The translations under genes and the position numbers were made by a program. Below are positions 61,601 to 64,000 of a stretch of 64,000 nt of DNA, piece by piece. The notes under the pieces are model-generated. The model made no database searches. It saw nothing but the letters and a program-made list of their open reading frames with translations, and was not told where the DNA came from. Origin of the DNA: Mermis nigrescens (taxonomy: Eukaryota; Nematoda; Enoplea; Mermithida; Mermithidae). Numbering within the stretch: the stretch's first letter is position 1; each line of letters opens with the position of its first letter. The DNA lies in assembly GCA_036768485.1 (NCBI GenBank), contig JAVLUZ010000771.1:736862-800861 (forward strand), in the 5' to 3' direction.

Positions 61601-64000
61601 GTGGTTTTGTGTGGTTCCAGATTACATTATGTTTATTAACTGATAGTTTACTGTAGGAGCAAATGTACGGAACAAAATATACATCATTTGAAAGGAAATT
61701 CAATTCTCTATCTCATAGAGGCTCAATTATTTTAATATGTTGAAGCTATACAAAGCTGCATTGTAAAATGTAATAAGTTTTTGAGAATCAGTGAAAATGC
61801 AGTGATCTAGGATTTTATAGAAGGAGGGCGGCGTTACCTCAACTTTTACGTTTCAGATTCGCTATTAAAGTAAAGATAAGCGTTTTTAGCCATTTTGTAT
61901 TGTCTATTTTTAATCAAAATGATTTCTGGTGCAAAAGCTTTTTCAAGAAATTTCAATTTTTTTGAAATTTTGTGTAAAAAGTACTTGAATTTCTTTAACT
62001 TTTCCTAAAATCTTGAAGCGCCGAAAAATTTCTTTAATTTAAAGAGAATCACGTATAGAAACTTGAATTACTTCGATATTACTTGTGTTTGTGCATTTAG
62101 AGCAGCGCCTAAATTATTAATCTTACTGTTTTAAATGAGGACTTGTCATGGAAAGTGGCTTTATACAATTTTTTATATTTATTTAATATTTTCTACCGAG
62201 CTTTGTACCTGTAGACCGGAGATTTTCCCAATCTCGTAAATTCGGGAATTCGCCTGCTTTGAGCTTTTTATGAAGTGTGATAGTTATTCTGACTTTTTTT
62301 CCTACCTCATGTCTAATTTTTAGCGTGCAAAGTATTGTTTGACGTGCAATTAATATTAATACAAAAAGCGAGTTGAAGCTCGTCGGTTTTGAGCTCTTTT
62401 CTACAATTATTTTTTTCCTGATTCTGGATTAGATACGTGAAATGAAATTTCAGGCTTGTACTTATGCTACTACTGAATGGGGCCTTATTTTATAAAATTT
62501 GGCGAGTCGAAGCCGATATCGAACGTAGGACATTCGAAGCTACGCTTTACAATCTTAAATTATTGCTTGAAAAGTATGTTTTCTTGCTTTTTATAAACGA
62601 TGTAACAACATTTATTTCTTCTATTCTATTCTAGCTGTTCGTATAGAAATGTGACCTTCATGTGTATCATTATGGCAAGAGTTACAATCATGAGTGGGCA
62701 GCACCGAAATTCTGGGGTGGGGTGAAAAAAATTTCTGGGGGGTGAAAAAATTTTTAAAGGTCAAAAATGGTCTTAAAAGTGGTTGCATGGCGAAAAACAC
62801 CGTTTTTCGACGTTTCTCATCAAGCACTATCCAATAACATCAAAAAATTGCTTAAAAAAATTTCTGGGGGGTGGTATTTTGATTTCTGGGGGTGCATACC
62901 CCCAAACCCCCACGCCCATGTGTGGTTAAAAATAAGCAAAGATAAGTCTAAACCTCGACATGAAATACCATTTTTAAGCTATTGATTTTATGTTTTTCTA
63001 TATTTGTTTTAATCGATTCTATAGTTCACACTCAGATACCCGCGAAATGATAACTAAACTAAACTAAGCTCCCCTCAAGAATTTTTAATTATCCAAAACT
63101 CGTAGAAAATGTACTGTTTTAAGTCTTGTAGCGCTCATTTGGCTTAGAATTTCTAATTCTCGGCGCCATAAACTCATTTTTGAAGTATATTCTGTTCAAT
63201 TCAGATTTTTGCATGTCTCCAAAAGAAAAATCCGATTTCGTATTCTAGAAAGAACAGAAATGTCAACAAACAATGTTCTTGACGCGAACGTCTTTTAGTC
63301 TAAAAAGGAAGTTCGTAAAATTTTTTGTCACCGACCACAGGTGGGTATAGGCGATTCGAGAGATTTGCCCCCCCCCAAATTCCGGCAGACCCTTCAAAAA
63401 CCGATAGACCGCCAGAATTGAATTTTCAGCATGTTTTTAGGGATTTTCGCCAGTTTTACACCACCCAGACCCCCTCCAGCATTCGGCTGTTGCCCATGTA
63501 TGGGGCCGGCCGACCATAGGTGGGCGGTAACAACGCTCTGGGGTAGAGTGCAAGACTTTTTCAGAGGTCGAAAAATGGCCTTAGAAATAGTGGTATGGCG
63601 AAAAATCACCATTTTTCAACGTTTCTCATCGAGCACTATCCATTGGCATCAACAAATTGCGGAAAAAAACGAGAAAAAATTTTTAAATTGAATTCTGGGG
63701 GGGTACTTTGATTTTCATTTTGATTTCGGGGGTGGTATTTTGTTTCTCTGAGGGGGTTCATACCCTCCCGAACCCCCCCCCTTCCCGCCCACGCCCAGGT
63801 ATGCGGCCGACTCCTGAGTTCCCATGCTGTACTTACATGAGCAGTACGAACCTATGTATACGCTATCTATTATAAGTTATGGACAGCGATTTTGTAAATA
63901 AAACTCGGCTTTATTTCTGACATCGCAGACCGGATTCGAGGTTGTTCGAATGGCAACAAGCGATCAAAGATCAGCGAAAATATTTGCATACAAAAACCGG
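20358..64000 (+). CDS. GRAMD1: GRAMD1/Aster-like sterol transfer protein, whole gene span (17 exons, 3' end outside window)
   Basis: ER-anchored protein that binds acidic lipid and cholesterol at plasma-membrane contact sites through a GRAM domain and moves sterol to the ER with its ASTER (VASt) domain; this role is known for animal Aster proteins and inferred here. The joined exons give at least 832 residues: 1-244 disordered, Ser/Pro/Asp-rich; 245-411 GRAM region (YKYRNEEFKRLFK, GRMYLSQNWLCFHANIFSWE, KKYFFTSFATRDKTH); 412-507 low-complexity linker; about 530-697 ASTER domain (SCAVTEKQ, FIEKNALAGLQDYF); about 764-783 membrane segment; then the start of the tail. All 16 junctions keep frame and use GT..AG. 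The first exon is the least certain part because 11.8 kb separates it from exon 2. The introns are full of transposons. Confidence 0.9.
20879..21290 (-). mobile_element. hAT-type MITE family C
   Basis: 412 bp with ends CATACATTATC and GTACATGTATG, flanked by perfect 8-bp duplications GTTGGGGG (20871-20878 and 21291-21298). It sits inside an older family D-like repeat. Confidence 0.85.
21360..21620. repeat. GTACAAAG-type repeat, diverged copy
   Basis: Carries TGTACAAAGATGGTCCCC and a GGCGCGAAGCTCCGG hairpin, as in the tandem block at 38350-39110. Confidence 0.5.
22955..23330 (+). repeat. Tandem repeat, about 103-bp unit, four copies, each with a GC hairpin
   Basis: Each unit holds a GGCGC-N3-GCGCC-type palindrome (22971, 23074, 23179, 23279, so periods of 103, 105 and 100), then TTTATTGT, TCTTCT, GCTCAAATTTGAG and GACAT blocks. 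The hairpin sequence varies compensatorily between copies (CTTCGC, CTGTGC, CTTGGC loops). Confidence 0.8.
25046..26090. mobile_element. Inverted-repeat element, about 1.05 kb, arms about 140 bp
   Basis: Left end GTGTGCCCATGCAC matches the inverse of GTGCATGGGCACAC at the right. The arms continue through TTGTAGTAACTG, TTTAAATCTTGAAATCAATGG and GGTGACTAGAAGGTTATA. The interior (CCAATATGGCTGCCCCCATA at about 25567) has a reverse-oriented relative near 61260-61290. No ORF and no resolved TSD. Confidence 0.75.
26754..27669. mobile_element. Inverted-repeat element, about 0.9 kb, arms at least 190 bp
   Basis: Ends TTTGGGGGGGCACGCCGCC and, inverted, TTTGGGAGGGCACGCCGCT. The arms pair through TATCATAAAAGTGGTCCA, GTTTACCAACGTTACA and AGTTAGCATTT. 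Similarity continues inward to near 27000 and 27440, so it may once have been a full palindrome. No ORF and no resolved TSD. Confidence 0.75.
28160..28590 (-). repeat. Dispersed repeat with AGCTATATAGCC-type tandem core
   Basis: Reverse-oriented relative of the 17750-18200 repeat: it shares the edge CACCCCTCCTGAAAGTTTGACC and the repeated ATAGCTATATAG core. Confidence 0.6.
30618..30891 (-). mobile_element. hAT-type MITE family A
   Basis: 274 bp from CACACCTGGGCGTGG to CCCACCTATG, with perfect 8-bp duplications GTCGCTGC (30610-30617 and 30892-30899). Confidence 0.9.
31530..31680. repeat. ACCCGA hexamer-rich repeat, probable hAT end remnant
   Basis: Runs of ACCCGA two to three units long alternate with spacers such as TAAATTTAAGTGGACT. 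The right edge, CGTTGCATCCCTA, is the inverse of a TAGGGATGCAACG terminus, which is widespread in hAT elements. It looks telomere-like only superficially. Confidence 0.55.
32221..32423 (+). CDS. GRAMD1: GRAMD1-like exon 2
   Basis: Phase 0 entry (acceptor GGGTTAG), reads AQENSSGSSSPSSLSATLAP onward, then a Glu/Asp-rich stretch ending KRSPKFL. The donor is AG|GTATTA in phase 2. It is Ser-rich and acidic, predicted disordered. The polypyrimidine tract is weak, so the exact 5' edge could differ. Confidence 0.75.
32424..33695. other. GRAMD1-like intron 2
   Basis: Occupied by a family D-like G-rich repeat (about 32450-32660), a family C-like element (about 32680-33130) with a 43-bp tandem duplication at 32784-32871 and hairpin GGCGCGAAGCGCC at 32921, another family D-like repeat (about 33230-33470), then A-rich low-complexity DNA. 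Confidence 0.55.
32680..33130 (+). mobile_element. hAT-type MITE family C, old copy
   Basis: Shares the family C blocks ATCTTTCTAGAGCATAAAAAC and GGCGCGAAGCGCC, and the G-rich ends. The termini are diverged and no duplication was resolved. Confidence 0.6.
33696..34140 (+). CDS. GRAMD1: GRAMD1-like exon 3, disordered region with 7-residue repeats
   Basis: 445 bp, enters in phase 2 and leaves in phase 0 at donor AAC|GTATGC. The GC content is far above the flanking introns. It encodes a Pro/Ser/Asp-rich segment with imperfect heptads (DPSGAVT, DPSGAVA, DPSCTVP) from 33974 to 34042, and ends IMHQLKN. In vertebrate Aster proteins the corresponding N-terminal region is also disordered. The open frame reaches slightly upstream of the acceptor at 33694-33695. 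Confidence 0.85.
34500..34630. repeat. ATT microsatellite
   Basis: Interrupted (TTA)n/(ATT)n tract, densest at 34585-34626. Confidence 0.9.
35532..35934. mobile_element. Mariner-type palindromic MITE, 403 bp
   Basis: Almost perfectly self-complementary about a centre near 35733. The ends are CAGTGGTCGCTATGAAAG and, inverted, CAGTGATCGCCATGAGATG. The right flank is TA and the left flank TG (a mutated TA). The arms share TGCGTCGCGAGCGCCGCGTT with the element at 40713. Confidence 0.85.
36237..36321 (+). CDS. GRAMD1: GRAMD1-like exon 4, start of GRAM domain
   Basis: Acceptor AATTTTTTAG. Reads FIAPNYKYRNEEFKRLFKVV then PASERLVL, the conserved entry of the Aster GRAM domain. It ends in phase 1 at donor GTAACA. 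Confidence 0.92.
36387..36490 (+). CDS. GRAMD1: GRAMD1-like exon 5, GRAM domain
   Basis: After a 65-bp intron (acceptor CATCTTAG), reads DYSCAYQKEILIHGRMYLSQ then NWLCFHANIFSWETT, the most conserved GRAM core. Donor GTATAA in phase 0. Confidence 0.95.
37134..37208 (+). CDS. GRAMD1: GRAMD1-like exon 6, GRAM domain
   Basis: 25 codons, phase 0 to 0: LTIPFKEIADITKEKTAKVI then PNAIQ. The acceptor is CATGTCAG and the donor GTTGAA. Confidence 0.93.
37236..37366 (+). repeat. 65-bp tandem duplication just after exon 6
   Basis: Two near-identical units (TTGTCGCAATCGTTTGTCA ... AACGCCTGCACGTGTTTTC). Each holds an internal inverted pair (CGTTTGTC and GGCAAACG). Confidence 0.85.
37505..37609 (+). CDS. 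GRAMD1: GRAMD1-like exon 7, GRAM domain
   Basis: 35 codons, phase 0 to 0: ITIANGKKYFFTSFATRDKT then HLVVFRLWQSSLLDQ. The FFTSF and FRLWQ motifs are diagnostic of Aster proteins. Confidence 0.95.
37961..38092 (+). CDS. GRAMD1: GRAMD1-like exon 8, end of GRAM region
   Basis: 44 codons, phase 0 to 0: WEHPADMWAWANQGYNESEL followed by an acidic Asp/Glu-rich stretch to NLTLA. The acceptor region TTAAG|TGGGAACAT is duplicated 70 bp upstream (see findings). Confidence 0.9.
38350..39110 (+). repeat. Tandem GTACAAAG/GGCGCTTCGCGCC repeat, about 315-bp unit
   Basis: ACAAAGATTTTTGGGAAGAC at 38409 recurs at 38731 and, diverged, at about 39041. Each unit also contains CTATATATC-TTTA-AATGGCAG and two GGCGCTTCGCGCC hairpins (38464, 38563, 38784, 38879). 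A further copy at about 40550-41380 is interrupted by a MITE. Confidence 0.8.
39335..39600 (+). mobile_element. hAT-type MITE family A
   Basis: 266 bp from CATAGGTGGGTAGC to CCTATGTGTG, flanked by perfect 8-bp duplications GTTATTTC (39327-39334 and 39601-39608). Confidence 0.92.
40088..40376 (+). CDS. GRAMD1: GRAMD1-like exon 9, GC-rich linker
   Basis: 289 bp, enters phase 0 (acceptor GTATTATAG) and leaves phase 1 at A|GTAGTG. It encodes an Ala/Ser/Thr/Val-rich linker between the GRAM and ASTER domains: SDDVEKSSTTNVDTADVDVA at the start, KKSPVARLG in the middle, GATGDNATLTQ at the end. It is extremely CpG-rich (GACGTCGACGTCGCGGCC) against AT-rich introns. A second donor three bases downstream (A|GTGCGT, phase also 1) would add one residue. 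Confidence 0.85.
40377..42958. other. GRAMD1-like intron 9
   Basis: Contains a GTACAAAG-type repeat (about 40550-41380) split by a mariner-type MITE (40713-41095), an ACTGTCCGGCGATTTT-type repeat (about 41390-41730), a diverged family C-like sequence (about 42050-42370) and several TTTACACT motifs (42540-42900). Confidence 0.6.
40713..41095. mobile_element. Mariner-type palindromic MITE, 383 bp, TA target duplication
   Basis: Ends CAGTGCTCGCCATGAAAGTT and, inverted, CAGTTGCCCGCCATGAAAG, flanked by TA on both sides (40711-40712, 41096-41097). The host repeat is intact without the insertion at 38817-38850 (CCTATATATATC), so the integration site is directly visible. Confidence 0.93.
42959..43159 (+). 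CDS. GRAMD1: GRAMD1-like exon 10, start of ASTER (VASt) domain
   Basis: 201 bp, phase 1 to 1. Reads VTTLADEEMTESSNDNDDME, then ISCSCVTHDGKEMLNEIYPI and SVDQLFLLLFTDSPFFRRLQ, then QYRKTN. The last half aligns with the first helix and strand of Aster sterol-binding domains (FTDSPF). The acceptor is GTTCGGCAG. Confidence 0.93.
43190..44020 (+). repeat. About 150-bp tandem satellite in intron 10
   Basis: The block GACTCGCTTTACAAAAAGTG occurs at 43200, 43351, 43502, about 43658, 43801 and, decayed, about 43935, spaced 143-156 bp. Each unit also has AAGCCGAAGTAATATTAG and TTTTGAGCACA. Copies decay steadily from left to right. Confidence 0.85.
44460..44671 (+). mobile_element. hAT-type MITE family D
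   Basis: 212 bp with ends CATGTATGTAACGGCTCG and TGTTACATGTATG. The 8-bp duplications ATTATTAT (44452-44459) and ACTATTAT (44672-44679) match at 7 of 8 positions. Confidence 0.75.
44919..45084 (+). mobile_element. hAT-type MITE family B, copy 2
   Basis: 166 bp, ends CACTGGCGGATCTAGG and TAAATCCGCCCCTG. Perfect 8-bp duplications CCGACCAA (44911-44918, 45085-45092). Confidence 0.93.
45443..45931 (+). mobile_element. hAT-type MITE family A interrupted by a second, inverted copy
   Basis: Begins CGTAGGTGGGCGGC and ends CCCAAGTATG. The flanks GTGGTCAG and ATAGTCAG match at 6 of 8 positions. A reverse-oriented family A element (45633-45896) is inserted within it. Confidence 0.7.
45633..45896 (-). 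mobile_element. hAT-type MITE family A, nested inverted copy
   Basis: 264 bp from CACACATGGGCGTG to CCCACCTATG. The duplications GTCCATAC and GTGCATAC match at 7 of 8 positions. Confidence 0.85.
46156..46425 (+). mobile_element. hAT-type MITE family A
   Basis: 270 bp from CATAGGTGGGCAGC to CCCATGTGTG. The duplications AGAGTGAC and AGAGTTAC match at 7 of 8 positions. Confidence 0.87.
46682..46803 (+). CDS. GRAMD1: GRAMD1-like exon 11, ASTER domain
   Basis: 122 bp, phase 1 to 0: LLCGEWHTDKLRGVKIRQLS, then YTVTLSHAMGPKSCAVTEKQ. The pattern Y-T-(x)n-GPKS-(x)3-TE-x-Q is the conserved ASTER core. The acceptor is AAATTTTAG and the donor CAG|GTGTTT. Confidence 0.95.
46804..47489. other. GRAMD1-like intron 11
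   Basis: AT-rich, with one family B MITE (47275-47450) ending only 40 bp before the next exon, so exon 12's acceptor region lies right beside the insertion. Confidence 0.7.
47275..47450 (-). mobile_element. hAT-type MITE family B, copy 3
   Basis: 176 bp, ends CAGGGGCGGATTTAGG and CCTAGGTCCGTCACTG. The duplications ATCGATAT (47267-47274) and CTCGATAT (47451-47458) match at 7 of 8 positions. Confidence 0.9.
47490..47682 (+). CDS. GRAMD1: GRAMD1-like exon 12, ASTER domain
   Basis: 193 bp, phase 0 to 1. The acceptor is ATTCGTAG at 47489 and an in-frame TAG overlaps it, fixing the start. Reads ICAQCSKTGKVYVIKCEAHN, SGIPYADSFYVVTTYCLSHI, then an Arg/Leu-rich strand and AYSNRCWGIVK. It aligns without gaps to the YVIDAEVL and IPYxDxFY segments of Aster proteins. 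Confidence 0.93.
48484..48669. mobile_element. Mariner-type MITE, 186 bp (uninterrupted sister copy)
   Basis: Ends CACTACTCGCCATGAATGTT and, inverted, CAGTGATTGCCATGAATG, flanked by TA (48482-48483, 48670-48671). Same family as 54156-55163. Confidence 0.9.
50656..54039 (-). CDS. LINE ORF: 2A-like leader, PHD-like zinc finger, endonuclease, reverse transcriptase
   Basis: 1127 codons from the first ATG inside the element (54039). The frame is open further upstream into the flank, but that part is host repeat. In order (numbering from this Met): hydrophobic LPAMLLRLLLLRA, then a 2A-like GVESNPGP at residues 30-37; Cys4-His-Cys3 PHD-like finger at about 45-91; apurinic-type endonuclease at about 100-325 (LLQETKL, GDFNAHHNLW, SDHLP); reverse transcriptase at about 590-870 (LPKPGKE, ALDLSKAFDSVDH, GVPQGSVISP, YADD); C-terminal CPRC..H..C finger (CPRCLAATEDTRHLFNC). 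There is no RNase H domain. The set fits the I/Jockey superclade without RNase H, perhaps Ingi/Vingi-like; the clade is an inference. No frameshift or stop was seen. Confidence 0.93.
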   Translation of the reverse strand: MEKSIDRFGFLYAEQHLPAMLLRLLLLRAGVESNPGPTHVNRFPCGSCGKNAYYSSVYCSNCNLWIHSNISCSGLRNIRDYNKNNYCCPKCVIIPQPNQKRPLNILQFNINGIKNKLSELMDFLNKHDIAIALLQETKLSAKTKDPKTYGYRLIRFDRNSTTIGGGLAFLIREDVLTKSVELPTSCKDNVMECAAISLTFPAGVFTLVNIYIPPTSSCPTGYSPPLTDIFNKDNIIILGDFNAHHNLWHSTINDNRGNIIADLIDQSDLLPLNEKCVTRLPSTNVQRPTSPDISLASSNLASSLQWSTEITLASDHLPILVKIDFSMEYVTSAKRTYVNFSKADWKLFADITEQILLSSRLNAHSSVHERELTLRRAIIAAAKKSIPYGRRKLYNPSLSDHIQGLIKERDSIRAVNPSSARIAIINEIIVKECDQEKMRKWHDFVTSLDHRSSNVKHLWATVKSLDGKSRAIDNVPIRFDSGEETNNRKIATKLLKQFTAVRQHSSSTTTRRIIRHVHSKQLQQVLFTINEVKLAITSAKNSRAFGPDGIAMPFLKHLGPCGLQTLTDLLNLSASTATLPVIWKRSTIIALPKPGKEPNTASSYRPISILCPAAKIMERLLLPIIVEHLPPAAHQHGFRPRHSTTSALLNLSTAICQGFNCPKPAKRTIAIALDLSKAFDSVDHTTLIKILADSTMPGWTCRWLVAYLRGREAKCQFRNSSSSYAITRMGVPQGSVISPALFNAYIRELPLPPPHIHIVSYADDITIFTSDSNVKAMETNMNNYLTDISSFFQQRHLTISTEKSTCTLFTPETRQHSLELNIFINNARLQTVKNPKILGVLFDPSLCFKQHVEALKSRIQKRNNIIKALAGRSWGSNKETLLLTYKAICRSVLNYAAPVWTPTLTSSNLAKLQICQNTALRTITGCLQMSPIDHLHSETRMLTVQVHNRLLTDQFYASCLHNQHPCRQLFGCPGPPTRRQRNFRLKNTLKMYSDDRVKRHLTTLPSTASLQQQLQKLHQNAIQACRLRFIQRNPLINRRPPNISPQEKLLPRQTRSTLAQLRCGYSYMLASTRSKLDSSGLTPDTCPRCLAATEDTRHLFNCPSRPTQARVSDLWKGPQLVVASLDL
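53929..53952 (-). other. 2A-like ribosome-skipping motif
   Basis: Encodes GVESNPGP, matching the 2A core D-x-E-x-N-P-G-P except that Gly replaces the Asp. It follows a Leu-rich stretch as in known LINE 2A sequences. Activity is not established. Confidence 0.75.
54210..54388 (-). mobile_element. hAT-type MITE family B, copy 4, nested
   Basis: 179 bp, ends CAGGGGCGGATTTAGG and GGATCCGCCACTG, with perfect 8-bp duplications ATGGAGCT (54202-54209, 54389-54396) inside the mariner-type MITE. Confidence 0.95.
54403..55026. mobile_element. MULE-type non-autonomous element with long inverted repeats, nested
   Basis: 624 bp with about 150-bp terminal inverted repeats (GGTATTTATGTAGTATGTCG against, inverted, GGTATTATTGTAGTATGTCG). 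9-bp duplications GCTTGATGA (54394-54402) and GCTTGATAA (55027-55035) match at 8 of 9 positions. The arms contain two to three degenerate GTCGCCAC...GCGCC units of 40-50 bp. Long inverted ends with a 9-bp duplication are typical of Mutator-like elements. ORFs inside show no transposase features. Confidence 0.85.
55867..55920 (+). CDS. GRAMD1: GRAMD1-like exon 13, end of ASTER domain
   Basis: 54 bp, phase 1 to 1: SFIEKNALAGLQDYFNDL, the C-terminal helix of the ASTER domain. The acceptor is TACTTTCAG and the donor GTAGGT. Confidence 0.95.
56134..56797 (+). mobile_element. hAT-type MITE family C, interrupted
   Basis: Ends CATACATGCACAG and GATCATGTATG, with perfect 8-bp duplications GACGTATC (56126-56133, 56798-56805). 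The hairpin GGCGCGAAGCGCC is at 56337. A family A element is nested near the right end. About 405 bp without it. Confidence 0.92.
56518..56768 (+). mobile_element. hAT-type MITE family A, nested in family C
   Basis: 251 bp, CATACGTGGGCAAC to CCCAGGTGTG. The duplications GTGAAACC and GTGAACCC match at 7 of 8 positions. Confidence 0.88.
56983..57126 (+). CDS. GRAMD1: GRAMD1-like exon 14, linker after ASTER domain
   Basis: 144 bp, phase 1 to 1: VHLKSECENLGFKRKSLKSH, then ISNIPDEPTDSALPLKKDSV, then PASPALK. Basic and Ser/Pro-rich, like the linker between the ASTER domain and membrane anchor in Aster proteins. The acceptor is TGCTTTTCCAG and the donor GTAAGC. Confidence 0.9.
57127..57881. other. 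GRAMD1-like intron 14
   Basis: AT-rich. 57540-57720 is a low-complexity TTAATTTA tract. No transposon recognised. Confidence 0.7.
57882..57951 (+). CDS. GRAMD1: GRAMD1-like exon 15, entry to membrane anchor
   Basis: 70 bp, phase 1 to 2: PAPRIIYPLLPTEIEHLTKG then ILVV. The acceptor is CTTTATTTCAG and the donor GT|GTAAGT. ILVV begins the membrane segment completed by exon 16. Confidence 0.88.
58268..58440 (-). mobile_element. hAT-type MITE family A, truncated
   Basis: Begins at the CACACCTGAGCGTGG terminus, contains GATAGTGCTCAATGAGAAA and breaks off near TTTGCCATGTT. The other terminus is absent. Confidence 0.65.
58585..58963 (+). mobile_element. hAT-type MITE family C
   Basis: 379 bp, CATATGTACATGTGCAG to GAACACGTATG. 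The duplications GTTTTGTC and GTTTAGTC match at 7 of 8 positions. The hairpin is a diverged GGTGCGAAGCGCC (58791). Confidence 0.82.
59226..59485 (-). mobile_element. hAT-type MITE family A
   Basis: 260 bp, CACACGTGGGCGTGG to CCCATGAATG. Perfect 8-bp duplications GTCTTAAC. Confidence 0.92.
59672..59929 (-). mobile_element. hAT-type MITE family A
   Basis: 258 bp, CACACGTGGGCGTGG to CCCACCTATG. Perfect 8-bp duplications CTTGTGAT. Confidence 0.92.
60330..60514 (-). mobile_element. hAT-type MITE family A, truncated
   Basis: Contains GGGTAGTGCTCGATGAGAAACG and a CGCCCACTATG end. The other terminus is missing. Confidence 0.6.
60548..60812 (+). repeat. Dispersed repeat, uninterrupted paralogue of 19480-19940
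   Basis: Shares TCATTCTATTGC, CATGCAAA, AAACACGACGAATT-like and TTCTGACCG blocks in order with 19480-19940, but lacks the family B insertion found there. Confidence 0.75.
62454..62573 (+). CDS. GRAMD1: GRAMD1-like exon 16, membrane anchor
   Basis: 120 bp, phase 2 to 2: LVLMLLLNGALFYKIWRVEA then DIERRTFEATLYNLKLLLE. With ILVV from exon 15 it forms one transmembrane segment followed by the conserved LFYxxWxxE motif of Aster C-termini. The acceptor is GAAATTTCAG and the donor GTATGT. Confidence 0.95.
62689..62924 (+). mobile_element. hAT-type MITE family A
   Basis: 236 bp, CATGAGTGGGCAGC to CCCATGTGTG. The flanks GTTACAAT and GTTAAAAA match at 6 of 8 positions. Confidence 0.75.
63515..63803 (+). 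mobile_element. hAT-type MITE family A
   Basis: 289 bp, CATAGGTGGGCGG to CCCAGGTATG. Perfect 8-bp duplications CGGCCGAC (63507-63514, 63804-63811). Confidence 0.92.
63929..64000 (+). CDS. GRAMD1: GRAMD1-like exon 17, C-terminal tail (runs off window)
   Basis: Acceptor GACATCGCAG. Completes the split Lys codon, then PDSRLFEWQQAIKDQRKYLH and TKT. It matches the luminal or tail segment of Aster proteins with its EW..x..Q(K/R)xxH pattern. Neither a donor nor a stop is reached before the window ends. Confidence 0.85.

Larger units (their letters stand above)
57952..62453. other. GRAMD1-like intron 15 (4.5 kb)
   Basis: Family A copies (58268-58440 partial, 59226-59485, 59672-59929, about 60330-60514 partial), a family C copy (58585-58963), a repeat at 60548-60812 that is the empty-site relative of 19480-19940, and at about 60950-61800 a reverse-oriented relative of the interior of the 25046-26090 element. 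Confidence 0.65.
62574..63928. other. GRAMD1-like intron 16
   Basis: Family A MITEs at 62689-62924 and 63515-63803, and family C-like and other G-rich remnants at about 63040-63510. Confidence 0.75.

Overview
The window is nuclear DNA of an animal, most likely an invertebrate. It is AT-rich, protein coding is split into short exons by introns from under 100 bp to 12 kb (GT..AG, phases consistent), and both recognisable gene products are bilaterian families. I cannot name the species from sequence alone. Most of the DNA is transposon-derived, dominated by short non-autonomous elements that can be recognised by their target-site duplications (TSDs).

Layout. (1) 1-3727 (+): the last two coding exons of an ABCC/MRP4-like ABC transporter (second nucleotide-binding domain from the signature motif to the stop). 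(2) 5953-18325 (+): four short open segments with good splice sites and matching phase. Joined, they read as the C-terminal half of an unknown single-pass membrane protein (Cys-containing ectodomain, one membrane segment, cytoplasmic tail). This is a hypothesis. (3) 20358-64000 (+): a GRAMD1/Aster-type sterol-transfer protein in 17 exons, running off the right edge. The exons give a disordered acidic N-terminus, a GRAM domain (exons 4-8), a GC-rich linker, the ASTER/VASt domain (exons 10-13), the C-terminal membrane anchor (exons 15-16) and the start of the C-terminal tail. Every exon junction keeps frame.

Mobile DNA. At least four hAT-type MITE families (8-bp TSDs) are present: A (ends CATAGGTGGGC..GTGTG, about 265 bp, more than ten copies), B (CAGTGGCGGATC, about 180 bp, four copies), C (CATACATG ends, about 400 bp, carrying a GGCGC-TTC-GCGCC hairpin) and D (CATGTATGTAAC). 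There are also mariner-type MITEs with TA duplications, a MULE-type element with a 9-bp TSD, two foldback-like elements whose inverted arms are built from tandem repeats, several other inverted-repeat elements, and an intact full-length 3.5-kb LINE (50612-54150, minus strand) whose single ORF begins with a 2A-like motif. The LINE, a hAT MITE and a MULE-type element are all inserted in one 188-bp mariner-type MITE inside intron 12 of the GRAMD1 gene. Removing them restores the length of a sister copy at 48484-48669.

The two recognised genes have no visible functional link and are simply neighbours on the same strand. I saw no rRNA, tRNA or CRISPR, and no minus-strand host gene.
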